This document shows positions 27,387-40,600 of a DNA stretch of 64,000 bases, piece by piece. Source of the DNA: Gonocerus acuteangulatus (Eukaryota > Arthropoda > Insecta > Hemiptera > Coreidae); contig OX328124.1 in NCBI GenBank assembly GCA_946811695.1, forward strand, positions 91,257,696 to 91,321,695, in the 5' to 3' direction. A program made the translations under genes and the position numbers. The stretch's first letter is position 1. Every line of letters starts with the position of its first letter. The notes under the pieces are model-generated. The model ran no database searches and was not told where the DNA came from. It saw only the letters and a program-made list of their open reading frames with translations.

Positions 27387-30300
27387 ATGAGTTCCCCTGG
27401 TAAATTAATCATAGTACATTGAAATAAGATTTGAATTCATTAGAGTCAAACAGTTTATTTTATAAACCCTATGTTCATTTAGTGGAGATTGAAGAAATTG
27501 CAGAACAAAGACAGCAAGCTGAACCTCAAGTTGAAACAGCTAATGGAGAAAAGCTGGGTATGTATTTATTAGTTTTTAAACACTTCTGGATGTGTCCACA
27601 TTTTTATATTTGTTATTGTTTCCACTGATTTCTAGCCAGAAGTATTGCATTTTCTTTCCCTATCTCTGAAACAAAAACCACCACATTTTTTAGTATGTTT
27701 TACCAAAGCGAGTACCACCACCTTTTATTGTAAATCACACTTTTAGTAGCTCTTCTTAGCTTAGTCCTTTCTTGTTTTAACCGGAGTGCTATTTTTTAAT
27801 AGAAAGTTTCTTATTAAAGTTTAGGGAAAGGTCGTTATGGCTTTTTCAAAATTCTATCTCTAACTTTGATCTTTCTCAACAAAGGGGGAGAGGATCAATG
27901 TTTATAGAAAGGTAAAATTTGCCCTAAGCATATTTTCTATTTGTATCCATACGTATTACTATCGAGATGATTTCGTACAGTTCGAGAATGATATATGGGA
28001 AAAGCTCTACTACACATATGACCATCACACACCTAAAAAAATTGTCTTCAAAATGTATTGACTATAAAAATATTGACATTGTTCAGACTGTCAGAAGAGG
28101 TTTGATTATAGTGATAAAACAATATGTCTTATGATGACAAGTGATCCGATGGTAACAATTGTCTACAAAAACAATTAATTAACCCAAAGTTTTCAGCATC
28201 TTATAAAAGGTTTTTAGGCAAAGTATGGTTGAATACATTGGGCAAAGTTGTTTACAATGTACACAGTTTCTGATATGAAAATGGCAATGCTTGTAGTACT
28301 GTCTTTGCTGCTGTGACAGTAGCTAGGTTTTGTTTTGTGTTTAAACAAAATTACTTTTTTTTAAATGTGATATGATCCAAAATCAAAATTATGATGAAAT
28401 TAATTGGAAAATTGTCTGCCTTAGTTTGTATCTAGGAGTCCCATTTTGGCAAATTAATCTTTGTATATTTCATTTCTTAACCTTCCATCAGTCGTGCCCA
28501 CTGCTGGAACACGGCCGGTCGCGCGGCGCACTTAGTGCGCCATCGTGTTTATTTTTGTTATTGTGTTTTAAAACTATTTATTTATTTTTTTCTTTACTAT
28601 TATATTATTTGTTGTAGGTAAGTCATTATTGTAGACAGATATATAAATGGTAATGTAAATAAGCTCATTTTATCTTTTAAAACAAATTTATTGCATATAT
28701 AACTTCATTTATTTTTAAAAAAACTAAAAACTGGTGCGCCATCAACCTCTTCAAACGGTTTACAAGCTATAACTGAGGAATGCGTGATAGGGTAGAACAC
28801 CACTCGTCACAGTAAGCGTGGTAGGGTTTTTCCTTGTAATACCTGAGGTTTGTGGGCCGTAGGGTTACCCGGCAATTTCTTACAAGACCAAATGTTGGCT
28901 ATGGCGCACTCGGTGCGCCCGCGCGACTGCTGGAGGGTTAATGAAGGTAGGAAAGAAATGATAACTGAATTTTTGGTTGATGAACCCAATGATCTTTTAA
29001 AGTACTACTTTTGAGTATTAAACTTATCCTGTGATTACAATTTTAAACTTTTTTTATTTACTCAAAAGTCATGACATTTATTATTTTAAAGTTGTGTAAT
29101 AGTTATCTATTTTTAATCAGGTTATTAAATATTTACTTTCTTTTAGATGAAAATGAATTGAATGAAGAGGTTGCAACAGGTGAAATATGCATCTCAAATT
29201 ATGAAATAACGGTATGATTCTCAGATTTGTCATCTTCTTAAACTAAATGACTGAATTTTCTTTTTGATTTACTACTGGGTTCAAAATATTTGCAGGAATT
29301 GGATCTCAATTATCAAAGGATTGGGAAAATATCTGAAGGAGAACTTGATCGGTTAAAAAATTTGGAATGTCTTTATCTTCGTTGGAATTTACTAAAAAAA
29401 ATTGAAAATCTTGAACACCTTGTAACTTTGAAGGAGCTGGAATTGTATGGAAATCAGATAACAACAATTGAAGGGCTAGAGAATTTAGTGAATCTGGAGT
29501 AAGTATTAAAATTTAGCTTTTATAATGCAACCCGTCAAAAAATAAAGTGCATTCGGGACATCCATTCTAATTAATTTCATATATTTAAGACATTTGTAAA
29601 AATTATATATAATTTTTTTTTGTTAATTTTTAACATTCCTTTTTAATGAGAGATTTATTGAGATAGGTTATTATAATTTTCAAGCCAGTTAAGCCTTAGT
29701 TGTGTGTGTGGCTAATTTACTGGATCTAAGTACTGTAGCACAACCTGTTCAGATGCATGTGGTCTCGCCTCAGGTAGCACGTGGTCGCTGCTGTGGCAGG
29801 CAGTGTAAGACAGACTGGTTAAAATTTTGTCAATTCTGCCTGCATTGCTGTAAAGCAACTTAGCATGCTAACAAATAAAACTAAGGATCAGGGGGAGGGT
29901 GCTGCTACATTACTTCCCCTCAATGACAATATCACAGAAGCATGAGTCTTTCTAGTTGAATCCTGACCTTTGAAGGGACTAGATGGCTTCTATGGCAGGG
30001 GCATTTCATTTGTTGTGGGATTTTCTGATGGACAGCGTGCCGGAAAATTCATTGGCCGGGTCCTGATGAACATTTACATTGCTCAATGATCGCGTCTGGG
30101 TGTTTCCTCATCTTATCCGATTACTTGCTGATCACATAGGGGTGATTGACTATCATGTACGGTGATTGATGATGGTGTTATGTCTTTGGTGAAGGTGCTT
30201 GATAAAGGTTGAGTGGTGCTTATCGATCAGATGCGGGCTAGGGAGGGTAATGTTCTAACTTCAATTCTTCCAAGAAATCATCGGGTATTTCTACCCATGA

Positions 30301-32612
30301 ATCAGACAAAATTGGACCTTGAAGCGATTCCAACGGATTGAAACCTGGAGCTGGATGGGCTTAAAACTACACCTTATTCTTCCCTTATGTACCGGAAGAG
30401 ACTGTGGAAAAGGTGGCAGGTAAAATAACGGTACCCCTAAGTAGGGCCAAAGTGAATGCTCATGACATATAAAGGTGACACATTAAACTACATATTATCC
30501 CCCATTCCCACTAGAGCACTCTGTATAAGCTCAAGGCTAAAGAGGGCTCGCAATCAAAAGATACAGCTGTTGTGAGAATACTCGGGCGACGCCTCTGAGG
30601 CATGGCTTTCTCCTGGGAGTATATTCGAGCATCACATCCAAAGGGTTAATTTGTTCTTTACAGTCATAATTCTTGCCATTTTGCAACACAACTAACTGTA
30701 CAAATTACCATAATTGGGCTGTAAGGATTTACTCCAGATAAACATATCTAATGTTCCTCTTAATGGTGATAATTTTTCTTAGCTCTTAACAAAACGTGTT
30801 TCAAAACACCCAGAACTAATGATACCCACTACTAAATGGGTCCATTTGTAGTGGTGGTTTACTTAACCTTTGCCAAAAAAACATGATTTGATTACTTATT
30901 AAATTAAACGGCTTTCATCCTCTTCGACATACCTTTGGTTAGAGTTTAATGCTTTTGATTGATCATACTTGTATTTATATATGTTTACATTAATTTAATA
31001 AACATTGAACATTATTTGTTTAATTTTAGGATTTTGGATCTCTCATTCAACAGAATAACTGAAATTAAAGGTCTAGAAAATTTAACGAAACTCGAAAAGT
31101 TGTTTTTGTCTGCCAATAAAATTTCTAAAATTGAGAAACTCAGCCACTTCAGTAATTTAAAGCTTTTAGAGCTAGGTAACAATAAACTCAGGGTAAGTAG
31201 TGTTTGTTAATTTTTATACTTTAATTATTATCTTCCAATATTAATTTATTCCAGAAGTTAATTTTAATCTTTTCAGAACATTGAAAACTTGGAACTGCTT
31301 ACAAATTTGGAAAGTTTGTACCTGGGTAAAAACAAAATCTCTCACATTAAGAACCTTCATTACTTGAAGAAATTAAAAATTCTGAGTGTGCAGGTAATAT
31401 TCAAATTTGCATTATTACTTTTTTATTCTTAACTTCATTTTTTTCTTTCATTATTTTTCATTCTTGCATTGTGATCTGTCCAGCATAGCCGCCCAATCTT
31501 GGATGTCAACTATGTCTGAGGCAGAAAGTATTATAGCTATCTGTTGTGCTGTGTTGTATTATAGCTGTGTTGTATTTTTTAGAATTGTCCTCTCAGAAAG
31601 AATGGGTCTTTTGCCCTCTGCCTTCTTTAGAGCCGAGGCCTTGAGCCGTATGTTAATACTGCAAATACCAGTGTTTTGTAGAGCATCAATTTTGTTTTCT
31701 TTGAGAGAAATCTGCTCATGAAATTCTTCTCAGGCAGCTCAAGTTGGCAGAGGCAATTTTTCTTCTTATCTCCTTTAGATATTTCTTGAGATCTTCTCTA
31801 CTTTAATTCAAATTATCATGTTATTTTTATGTATTAATTTATTAGTTTTACATCAGATCTGCTTTTAGGCAATTAGTATCGGGATTGCGACCCTTTATAA
31901 ACATCTGTGGTGGAAGAGGGAAGTTTTTCGGGAAGCCCATTGCTGAGAAAAGTCAAGCAGCCTACATTTCCCACAATATAATCTAGAGAATCTAGCACGC
32001 TAGCCTCTAGTCATAGGGAGACTTTGATTGTCTTATAGCTTTTCAGTTGGCTCAAAGCAAAGCTAATACTCATCTGTGGATTCTGTAACCTCCATGATTT
32101 CCTGACATCATTTTAAATAGATGCGGGAATTATTGATTGAACTAAATTTGTATTTATTATGTTCCAGTGCAATCGCCTAACTAAAATTGAAAATTTAGAT
32201 GAATTAACTGAACTTGAAGAACTTTATATATCTGAAAATGGTATTGAAGTTATTGAAAACTTGGAGAATAACAAAAAGTTGAAAACTTTAGACTTGGCCA
32301 TGAATAATATTCAAATTATTAAGAACGTTGAACATTTAAAAGACCTTGAAGAATTTTGGGTAAGAAAATTCCTAAAAATTTGTTTTGCTATAATATTTTC
32401 CTTGTAAGTCCAATAATTGAAGTGTGTTTATTTTGAAGATCAACAACAATAAGATTTCCGATTGGCACTGTGTCGACTCTCTCTCAGCTAATAAGAACCT
32501 CAGTACTGTCTACTTAGAGGGAAATCCTCTTTCCAAAGATCCTAATTACAGAAGAAAGATAAAGCTTGCCATCCCGTGGATCACACAGATAGATGCAACA
32601 ATGACAAAGTAA
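27387..32612 (+). CDS. PPP1R7: Protein phosphatase 1 regulatory subunit 7 (SDS22)
   Basis: Eight coding exons: 27387-27399, 27483-27557, 29147-29211, 29296-29498, 31030-31192, 31277-31393, 32168-32359 and 32439-32612. All junctions are GT-AG with matching phases. The product has 333 residues (human 360). After an acidic, Glu-rich N-terminus come about eleven SDS22-type leucine-rich repeats of 22 residues (LDLSFNRITEIKGLENLTKL, LYLGKNKISHIKNLHYLKKL), several exons ending at repeat borders. The C-terminal cap (YLEGNPLSKDPNYRRKI, then PWITQIDAT) matches the human end. Known role: SDS22 binds the catalytic subunit of PP1 and, with Inhibitor-3, controls its assembly and mitotic activity. The first coding exon is only 13 nt (MSSP plus one base) with an 83-bp intron, so this start is less certain than the rest. 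Confidence 0.93.
28481..28937. mobile_element. piggyBac-type MITE (TTAA flanks)
   Basis: TTAA at 28477-28480 and 28938-28941. The ends CCTTCCATCAGTCG and, inverted, CCCTCCAGCAGTCG are followed by GGCGCACnnAGTGCGCCAT on both sides. The left end has about 27 bp extra. No coding capacity. It lies in PPP1R7 intron 2. Confidence 0.85.
29700..30660. other. Unassigned GC-richer block in PPP1R7 intron 4
   Basis: Its base composition is clearly richer in G+C than the surrounding intron (29499-31029), with no open frame of note. Probably an old insertion of unknown type. Confidence 0.4.
31440..31800 (-). pseudogene. Degenerate LINE reverse transcriptase fragment
   Basis: On the - strand, 'KTKLMLYKTLVFAVLTYGS' in a disrupted frame is the conserved RT thumb motif (YKTLI-P-LTYG) of non-LTR elements. 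It carries stops and frameshifts. It lies in PPP1R7 intron 6. Confidence 0.6.
31858..32030 (-). mobile_element. SINE family A, very degenerate
   Basis: 'tagagaatctagcacgctag' and 'cctctagtcatagggagact' are the recognisable head region on the - strand. Confidence 0.5.
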
Positions 32613-33880
32613 TAACTTGAAGGAAATAATTATTTATATGCGCTATGTGATCTAACGCTCCCATATTATCGTACAAATTAATCAAAACAATATTTGTACC
32701 TTCCTTCCTATTCCATAAGTGAACTATTTTACCTGTAGTCATTGTTATAAATATATTTATAAAAATAGGTGCATATTTTTTTGAAATTGTATGTGATTTA
32801 TTGTTATTGTTAATCCTTTTATGCCTTTTGATTAAGAAGAACTAGGAATATTCTTTTAACTGCAGTATTTTTATATATATAATCTAATGATAAGGAAATG
32901 TCCCTATTTAGATATAACTTAAAAGAAAAACAAAAATTAAAGGAAACAACTTCCGTTTTGGGAGATGGATGTTTGTTAATTAATTCCATATGAGGTATTT
33001 ATATGGAATTAATTCTAATGATTGATATAATGGGCCCAATAGAGCATTAGAAATAAATAAAACTCTGTATTTATTGAATAATAAGTTAGATATATTTATT
33101 GTTAACAATTATTTAACTTTATGTTCGGTTAGAATAACAATATTTGTAATAATAATAATAATCTTTCATTTGTCATCAAAATGTATCTCATAAGTACTAC
33201 AATTTGACTGATGCACAACTGCCCAGTTATATAGTTTGTTCTAGCATAGATGTGTAAATCTAGCTTGTTGAGTTAGTTGTTTATTTATGTTCAGTTGAAT
33301 GTAAATTAAATATATGGAGACTTTTTTTTTAGTTACGACCATATTCAATCATTTCCTTTCTCCTGTCATTATTTGCCTTATCTATCATGACCTTTCCATT
33401 TTTTTTCAGTGATGTAATAACTGAAGACATCACTTATTGATGAATTTATGTATTAGCTGATAAAAGATCAATTTTTAAGAAGACAATCGAAAGGTAAGCT
33501 CGCTTTAACGTTAATTTTGTATTAATGTTTTTTTTTTTTATATGTGCTAACCTATTAAATAAAAATCCGACTCACAGGAACTATGTCATCTTAGCGCGGT
33601 TCCGTTCATACCTCTTGGGACATTAGTAAAGGAATAGAAGAAGTTATTGGTAGGTTTTGATCTTTTGTGAAACAAAAAAAAAAAAAAAAAAAAAAAGAAC
33701 TCAAAGGGGAGTAATATAAGATTTTAAGGAAACTGATTGCATTCCAAGTGGAAATTACTCCATTCTCTTTCGCCATGTTCGCTCTTGGAAACACTATAAC
33801 AATGTTTCTCATTTTTTTACCTTGTTGAACTAAAATAATTATTTTACTGTTAAATGTAATTAAAAAAAAACACTTAAAAA
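32613..33880. other. PPP1R7 3' flank, no gene
   Basis: AT-rich, with AATAAA signals at about 33055 and 33560 on the + strand, and an A-run at 33673-33695. The 68-codon - strand frame across the A-run is not supported. Confidence 0.5.
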
Positions 33881-34440
33881 GTTAGGTAAGTAGAAACAAA
33901 AGCCCGTCGAAAAGAAAAAAACTAACAATTTTGAAGTTTTAAGCACTTATTTCTCGGATTGACATCGCCCCATCAAAAATTACATCTGAACCTTTTTTGT
34001 ATGGAATTTAGTTAGCTTTCGAATGGTCACCTTCCCAGGGCCCCCACTTCTCAGAGCCAGACTGAAAATTCTAGTACTTTGCTATAGGACTTTGGACATT
34101 TTAAAATTATTTTAATCTTGAGTTTTGAGCGAAATGAGAATAAAAGCCGACAATCGGTGCAGCAAAGGTCACTTTTGGTACTTGTAGTTTGTGGTACGAC
34201 TCCTAATGAAATATACTATTCTGGGACTGTACTTGTTTTGTCGTTTACGTACATTAAAAAAAATATAGATCCAATTCAAATAAATAGAGGCTACGCCCGT
34301 CTATATTTCTAAAACCCATTTTTTTTACAAGCTCATAACCTATACATTTTTTTCCAATCAGGAAGGCCCGGCCCGGGTACATAACAGTACCCAGCAGTCC
34401 ACCCCCATGTGGCGGCCCTGCACCTTCCACTTAACACAAC
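33880..34440 (+). repeat. Dispersed repeats, including copy 2 of the 1-240 repeat
   Basis: 33880-33960 matches 21640-21750. 34190-34435 matches 1-240 and keeps an open frame (TTPNEIYYSGTVLVLSF) to a TAA. In this copy the frame can be read back to 34118 (64 codons). Confidence 0.65.
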
Positions 34441-34479
34441 TTCCCAACCGTTATCGAGATATTTTAGAAAAATACTGGA

Positions 34480-35500
34480 TCCGAAAACCTTTCATATTGA
34501 AACAGGGAGAGTATTAGGCTAGGTCAAAACCCCCTACCGCCAATTTCTTGCACGGGGAATATAGGCCACGCCCTTTTCCCTCGAACTAAACCAAGATATA
34601 TGTTACTTAGAATTTAATATAAAAATGTTGTTACAGATATGCACTATGAAAAAGAATTCTCTCCTGTCATGCACTGTCTTCAGAATTTTTACAGCTGCTT
34701 ATTTTACTGTAAATATTGAAGGGATAATAACAACTATTTTGAAATGCTTTGCTTTTTTTTTTTGGAGTGTAATAAATAAGTAGTAATAATAGAACATGCA
34801 ACAGTGTAATTTAGTACCCCAAAAAACTAACGTTGAAAAAAAGAGGCCAAGTTCCAGGCCACTCCCAAAAACAGTTAGTCTATAAAAGTTATGATATCAT
34901 AAAATTGGCCCAACTTTTAGGCTCTTAATACCTTGCCAAGTACCGAATAATATCCTCTCACTTGCAATTCCAACTTGGCCAGTTTTCATTATATGATGGC
35001 CACTATAACGATCAGATTTATTATAAAATGTCTGGCATTTAAAGATTTAGGGCCTTAACTGGGCTGTAATGTGGGGAATGGCACGTGAACTAAGTTTTAT
35101 TATTCTATCTACTTTTTATCTTGTCGGTATTTTATTTTTCATAACTTTACTAGCTGTTACTTGGTGTACCATGCTACACCTATTTTCTGCATCTAGAAAA
35201 GCAAAACAGGAACCCGTGACCTCTGAACTGTGAGTCCTAGACGACTTTAACCTAGCCTATGACACTCGCCAGATGGCAAACCTACCTGTTTGCCAAATTA
35301 GGTGAAACGGCCTGGATTTGTATAAGGAACAAACATACAGACACATAGCTGGTAGGGGGTTTTGACCTAGCCTAAAACTCTCCCTGTATCAAAACCTACC
35401 TGTGGGCCAAGTTTGGTCAAAATCTGTCAAACGGTTTGGATTTTTATATGGAACAAACTTACAGAGAGGCAGCTGGTATACAATTTTGGCCTAGCTTACA
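34480..35500. repeat. LINE-tail-like repeats in inverted and tandem arrangement
   Basis: 'acagggagagtattaggcta' (34503) is inverted at 35370-35390. The unit 'aacctacctgtgggccaag ... ggaacaaac' occurs twice in tandem (about 35278-35340 and 35393-35462). Related text recurs at 63770-63890. The 'ggtcaaaatctgtcaaacgg' and 'aacaaacatacagacaca' stretches resemble 3' regions of non-LTR elements. Confidence 0.55.
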
Positions 35501-36194
35501 TGTATGCTTCTAAATGTTTTATAAATCATCAGACATAGGTTCTCCATACCGTAATGATTCATTTGATACCCCACAAAATGGGTATCCGAAGGAAAAACAA
35601 GTACAAAATTGGCACCTCTCCCATTGAAGCAGAGTCAAACACAACTTTCAGGATTTTTTTATTTTTGTCTTTAATAACACCCTAATGTCTATCATCCTGC
35701 AAAATTTCAAGGCTCTAGCTTCTTGGAAAGTGCTTAATAATTTTGATGAGTGAGTGAGTCCTAAAACTTCTGATTTTCCACCGCGTATATCTCAGAAACT
35801 ATTCAATATAGAATTATGAAACTTTCCAATTTTACTTACATCTATTAGAATAATATCTGTGTAAAATTTCATAAGTTTATCTTTAACTGGTTCAAAGTTA
35901 TGAGAGTGTAAAAATCAGCTCTAATACCTCGTGTAATATACATGCAGCATGTGGAACTTGACCTGGCGCACTACTGTGTGCATAGATGATTAACCTCCTT
36001 TGTATTTTTCTGGCTGAATTTATAGTCTTAACTTTAAAATATACTGTGCCTCATTATTTTATACATTAGCTTCTTCCAGATCTAATTTTTAATGAAAATG
36101 CTTTTTACGATATATAACGGTGTTTTGTTAGCTCTAGTCACTCTTTTATCCACATGAGTTCATAAAAAAGTTCTATATTAAAACCTTTCCAATC

Positions 36195-37400
36195 AGCCTT
36201 TCTGGATTGTAGAGGAAACGCGATATCTCCAAATTACTGTAATTCTGCTACCGCCATCAGGGGTGACTTTGGACAATAGTTTATGGCACAGGAAATCTCG
36301 TGAACAGCAAGTTTTTCTTTAGGGACATAATTGGCTAGACAAATACGATCGATTTTGCAAATTTTTCACATAAAGTTAAGCCCAAATTGCCTTGAGAAGC
36401 ACTTTGAAGTGAGTAACGAATATATTAATGTGAGTTGTAATTTCCATGATTTTTGAAATACTAGAAACAAACATTTGTGTAGAGGCTCTATAAGTAATTA
36501 AATCCTAATTTTTCATATTGTGTAGTAGGGTTTATATGTTCTCTAATGATACATAAATGAATGTATTTATTTTTTTTTTTCTCGTTTTAGTAAAAAAATC
36601 GCATACCATGGGGTGACTTCGGACATGCCTTGATTATATTGGCATCCCCTTGGTGTAAAGGAAAAAATAATTCTTCCAAAGAGGCTTAGAAAAAGGTGAT
36701 TGAGGACGTCAAAACAAATAAAAAAAGAAACTGATAGAGTACTAAAAAATGAGCGGAGTACTAAAAAATAACTAAAACGACTTTAAATGATAAAGTTGGA
36801 GCAAAGCACGCTAAAAAATGTGGTGACCAAACAAAATGAAGTCAAGAAGAAGAAAAAGAAATAGCAATGGGAATTTTAACTGCAGCTGAATGAGGCTTTC
36901 CATTAACTGGATTAGATATTCGTCAAATCGTAAAAACATATTTGGATAGGCCAGGAAAAAAATCGCAAGATTTAAAGACAACATGCCCGGACTAGAAGGG
37001 TTTGAGGGCTTTATAACAAGGAATCAGTCATTAATGGAACGCCTTGCACAAAACATCCAAAGGTGTAGTGCAGAAGTTGATAAGGAAGGTTACGGGTTCT
37101 TACATAAATTTTTACAGATTTTTTATAAAAAATTGTCTTTTGTTATTACGAGAAAACCTCTTAAATATGTCCGAACTCAGTACTTCCATAAAGTGTGGGG
37201 GAGTTTTGATGTACGATGATCCTCTAATCTTTTCTGTACACTGTTACTATGGATTAAGTTAGTTCACTCAAACTATTATTCAAGGTCATTTGATGATTTT
37301 CATGCAAATCTTATTGGTTATTAAATAATGATAGATTTTTCAAACTAAATCTTATCTAATTATTTTGTGTAGGGTTTTATTTGAAAACAAAAAAATAACT
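36195..37400 (-). repeat. Pogo-like relic, copy B (inverted to copy A)
   Basis: It shares its outer parts with 4370-5710, in reverse orientation. GGGGTGACTTTGGACA and GGGGTGACTTCGGACA occur at about 36265 and 36611. Unlike copy A, it holds transposase coding remnants in its middle. Confidence 0.7.
36840..37100 (+). pseudogene. CENP-B/pogo-like transposase fragment
   Basis: 'EIAMGILTAAE' stop 'GFPLTGLDIRQIVKTYLD', then 'RFKDNMPG' and 'ITRNQSLMERLAQNI', end with 'CSAEVDKE'. This is the second DNA-binding helix-turn-helix region (CENP-B type) of Tigger/pogo or jerky-like transposases. One stop codon and one frameshift in an A-run are visible, and the DDE domain is absent. Confidence 0.75.
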
Positions 37401-37685
37401 CTTTTGGCAACTTTTATTTACAATCTGTGAAAAATAAGCCAATGATAATTGGATGCTCATTAAATTAGATAATTATCACAGACTTGTGATAAAATTAGTT
37501 CTCTATATTAATACAGCAGAAAGAAATTTATTTATAGTATATATTACACAAGTATATACAATAATGAATACAGTATTTTGTCTATTGGTAACAACAATAA
37601 ACATTTTACAAATATATTAAAAATTGATTAGCTTTATAAAATGTTTACTTGAGTGCACAAGTACATCATAACTTCAATAATTCAA

Positions 37686-40600
37686 TCAATTCCCATTTCG
37701 ATTTTTGTGATCCACGTCATCATCAGTATTTTCAAGATCTATTGCTAATTCCTTACTCTCTGATTCACATTCATCAATTATTGCTAAATTCTGTGTTGCG
37801 TGCTGTAATCTGTGCTTTTTCAACATTGAGAGCTGTGTAAAGTGTTCTCCACAGAAATCGCAAGCATAAACCCGGTCTGATGGATAGGCCGGAATGTTGG
37901 GGTTCTGGTGCCGGTTTCTGTGTCTCTTCATGTCACCCAGCTGTGTAAATCTGTGTCCGCAAATGTCGCAAACATAAGGCCTCTCTCCTGTGTGGACTCT
38001 CATGTGTGTTCTCACGAATGCTTTACGAGAAAATCGTTTGCCACATTTAGGGCATTCATGATTCCTTACCCCAGTATGAATCACTTGGTGCTGATTTAAA
38101 TTAGCCCTTGATCTGTAAATAAAAAATAATGAGCAATGGTGAAAGCTAGTTGTAACAAAAATTAAAAGGATGTATGTTGTTTTTATCTGACTGCGGGTTG
38201 TAGAAAAGCCAAAAACTCTAACCTGTAGAAAGTGGAATATCTAACCACCTTTCTACCAAGCTCTTGTCCCAGGAATATATTATAGAGCAAATTCCTGCTT
38301 CTATTAAACAGAACTGGCTCTAATCTATTTGGTAATGTAAATATTTACATTACATTACATTGTAATTAGTACGGAGCTTCCATTTTCATTTTAACGAGAC
38401 AATTAAAAGGCAGGACATAACTTTAGATATAGTTTTATCAAGTCCAGATTATCCTTAGCATGTATCATGCCCACACACGTAAAAAAACTTCATGACTTAT
38501 GTTTTATGCCAACCTTTTTTTATCGGATAATACACTTTAGTATACAATAACATAATATTCATACACAAATTAAGTTTTTGCTTACGCATTTACATCCTTT
38601 TAAAATAAAATTATAATGAGCAGTCCCTTGGACCACAGTGGTGTACAGCAAGAGGCTTGTGTTGGGTGCCACTGGTGTAGAGCGGCATAGAAAAGACATC
38701 CTACATTCCTCAAGTTGTTTAAAAACATACTTTTATGACCCCAGATACCGATGTTACAGTTGACAAGAGTACTCTGCCTCTACCTGTGGCTAAATGCCCC
38801 CCCCCAATACTCGGAGTCCCTCTTCCCCTCAAAAAAAGAAAATATGTGGTTGTATATATATTACACAAGTAAGGTATTTAGTAGGTATAGCATAAGAAAT
38901 AATCAAATTAAAAAAAATGGCTAATGGTGTCAGACTTTAAGACGGTACCCAAACTGCCCCTAAAGGCTGAAAATATCCGCTGCTGAGCACTACCTTGGCG
39001 TGGAGAGAATATTTTGTTCTCCAAAGTTGGGCGGTCCGAAGGATCGTTTGGCCACTGGCGTGATGACTCAGTTGGGTACCCACAGTTCCTCCGACCGCTT
39101 GGGCACGTTATCTATTTAGAACTGTTCACTCACTTTGAATTCAGTAAATAAAATTAGGTAATTTGAAAATATCAGTACATATCTGGCTGAGTTTGAGAGT
39201 ATTTAAATTAAAACAAACAAATTATATAAAATTATGTATTTACATATAATTCTTGATCACAAAATTTTTAAATTTGAATGGCTTCCCTATACACTGACTC
39301 AAATAAAAAAAAATTAACTTCACAATTTCATTTTTTATTGTTTTGGCAGGAGACAATGGCCTAACAAAACCATAAAAACTGAGTAAACTCAGCAGGTTCA
39401 AATAAAGTGAATAGAGTGAAGACAAAATCAAAACTAACCTGTATCCATTGCCACACCACTCGCAAATGTAAGGTTTACTGTCAAAGTGTATCCTTTCATG
39501 AATTTGCAAACTGACTTTAGTTGTCATCGACTTTCCACAGAACTTGCAAATCCATAAAACATTAGGAGTTCCGTGATATTCAATGCAGTGGTCCCGCAGT
39601 TTCTTGTTAGTATTGAATTTTATATCACATATGTTGCAGTGGTAAAGCTCTTTTCTCATCGATCGAACACCTCTCTTCCCAATAATCTATAGACAAAATT
39701 GAACATATTACATTTAAGAATAACTTGACTCTAAATTATTCTAATTCATAATTTTGAAGATCAACAGTGCTATTGGATGATTATCATATAGAAAACAATT
39801 TATTGTACACATTTTATAATAACTGAACAGCTGCAGGTATATTCAACTCAAAATATACACTAGATTTTAAAATTTGTTTTTATTTATTTTTTTTTTTTTT
39901 GGTGCTTCGACTACTGAGGTCAAATTTTATTTACAGAAATTGAATCCTCATCAAGATGTTTTTACAAATACTTCTATAGTCCGCCTGCAAACAAAAGAAC
40001 AAGTTAGTGCACACGTGTGGCCTTTAGCCCATGTGGGGCTAGATTCACTCCGGCTACGCCCCTTTTGGTTCTTTTGTTTGTGGTCGGACTTTAATTGTCT
40101 CCAAATAATAGTAACACTTTAACATTCCTGAACACTAAAGTTATAATGTATTTTTTTTTTTTTTTTTTTACGGCGCTTCGATGACTAGGCCATTAGTGCC
40201 GACTCCATGGTGCAGTGAGGAATTTTCCCAACGAGCCGTGGGATGAGAAAATTCCTGCCGCCATGCCTGTGGGGATCGAACTCACCATCTCCCGCTTATG
40301 AATCTAAGGCGCTAGCCTCAAGACAACGGGAGACCCCTCGGGGGAAAAATCTGCAATATGTGATAAATGTGAGGTATGGTGGGGGCCCTCCCCACCTAAA
40401 GATTAAGGTTGAAAATTTGTTTCTCAGCATGGTGAAACTTCCGAGGATGGTGACTTTTTATTATTATTACAATCGTGAATTCCAAATGTATACCAACCAA
40501 AATCATATATGGATATACATCTAATTATATTTCTGTTTATCCGAATTTCTGAATTAAAAAAATATAAGAACTGAAGGTTCAATGAACAGTATTTGAATAA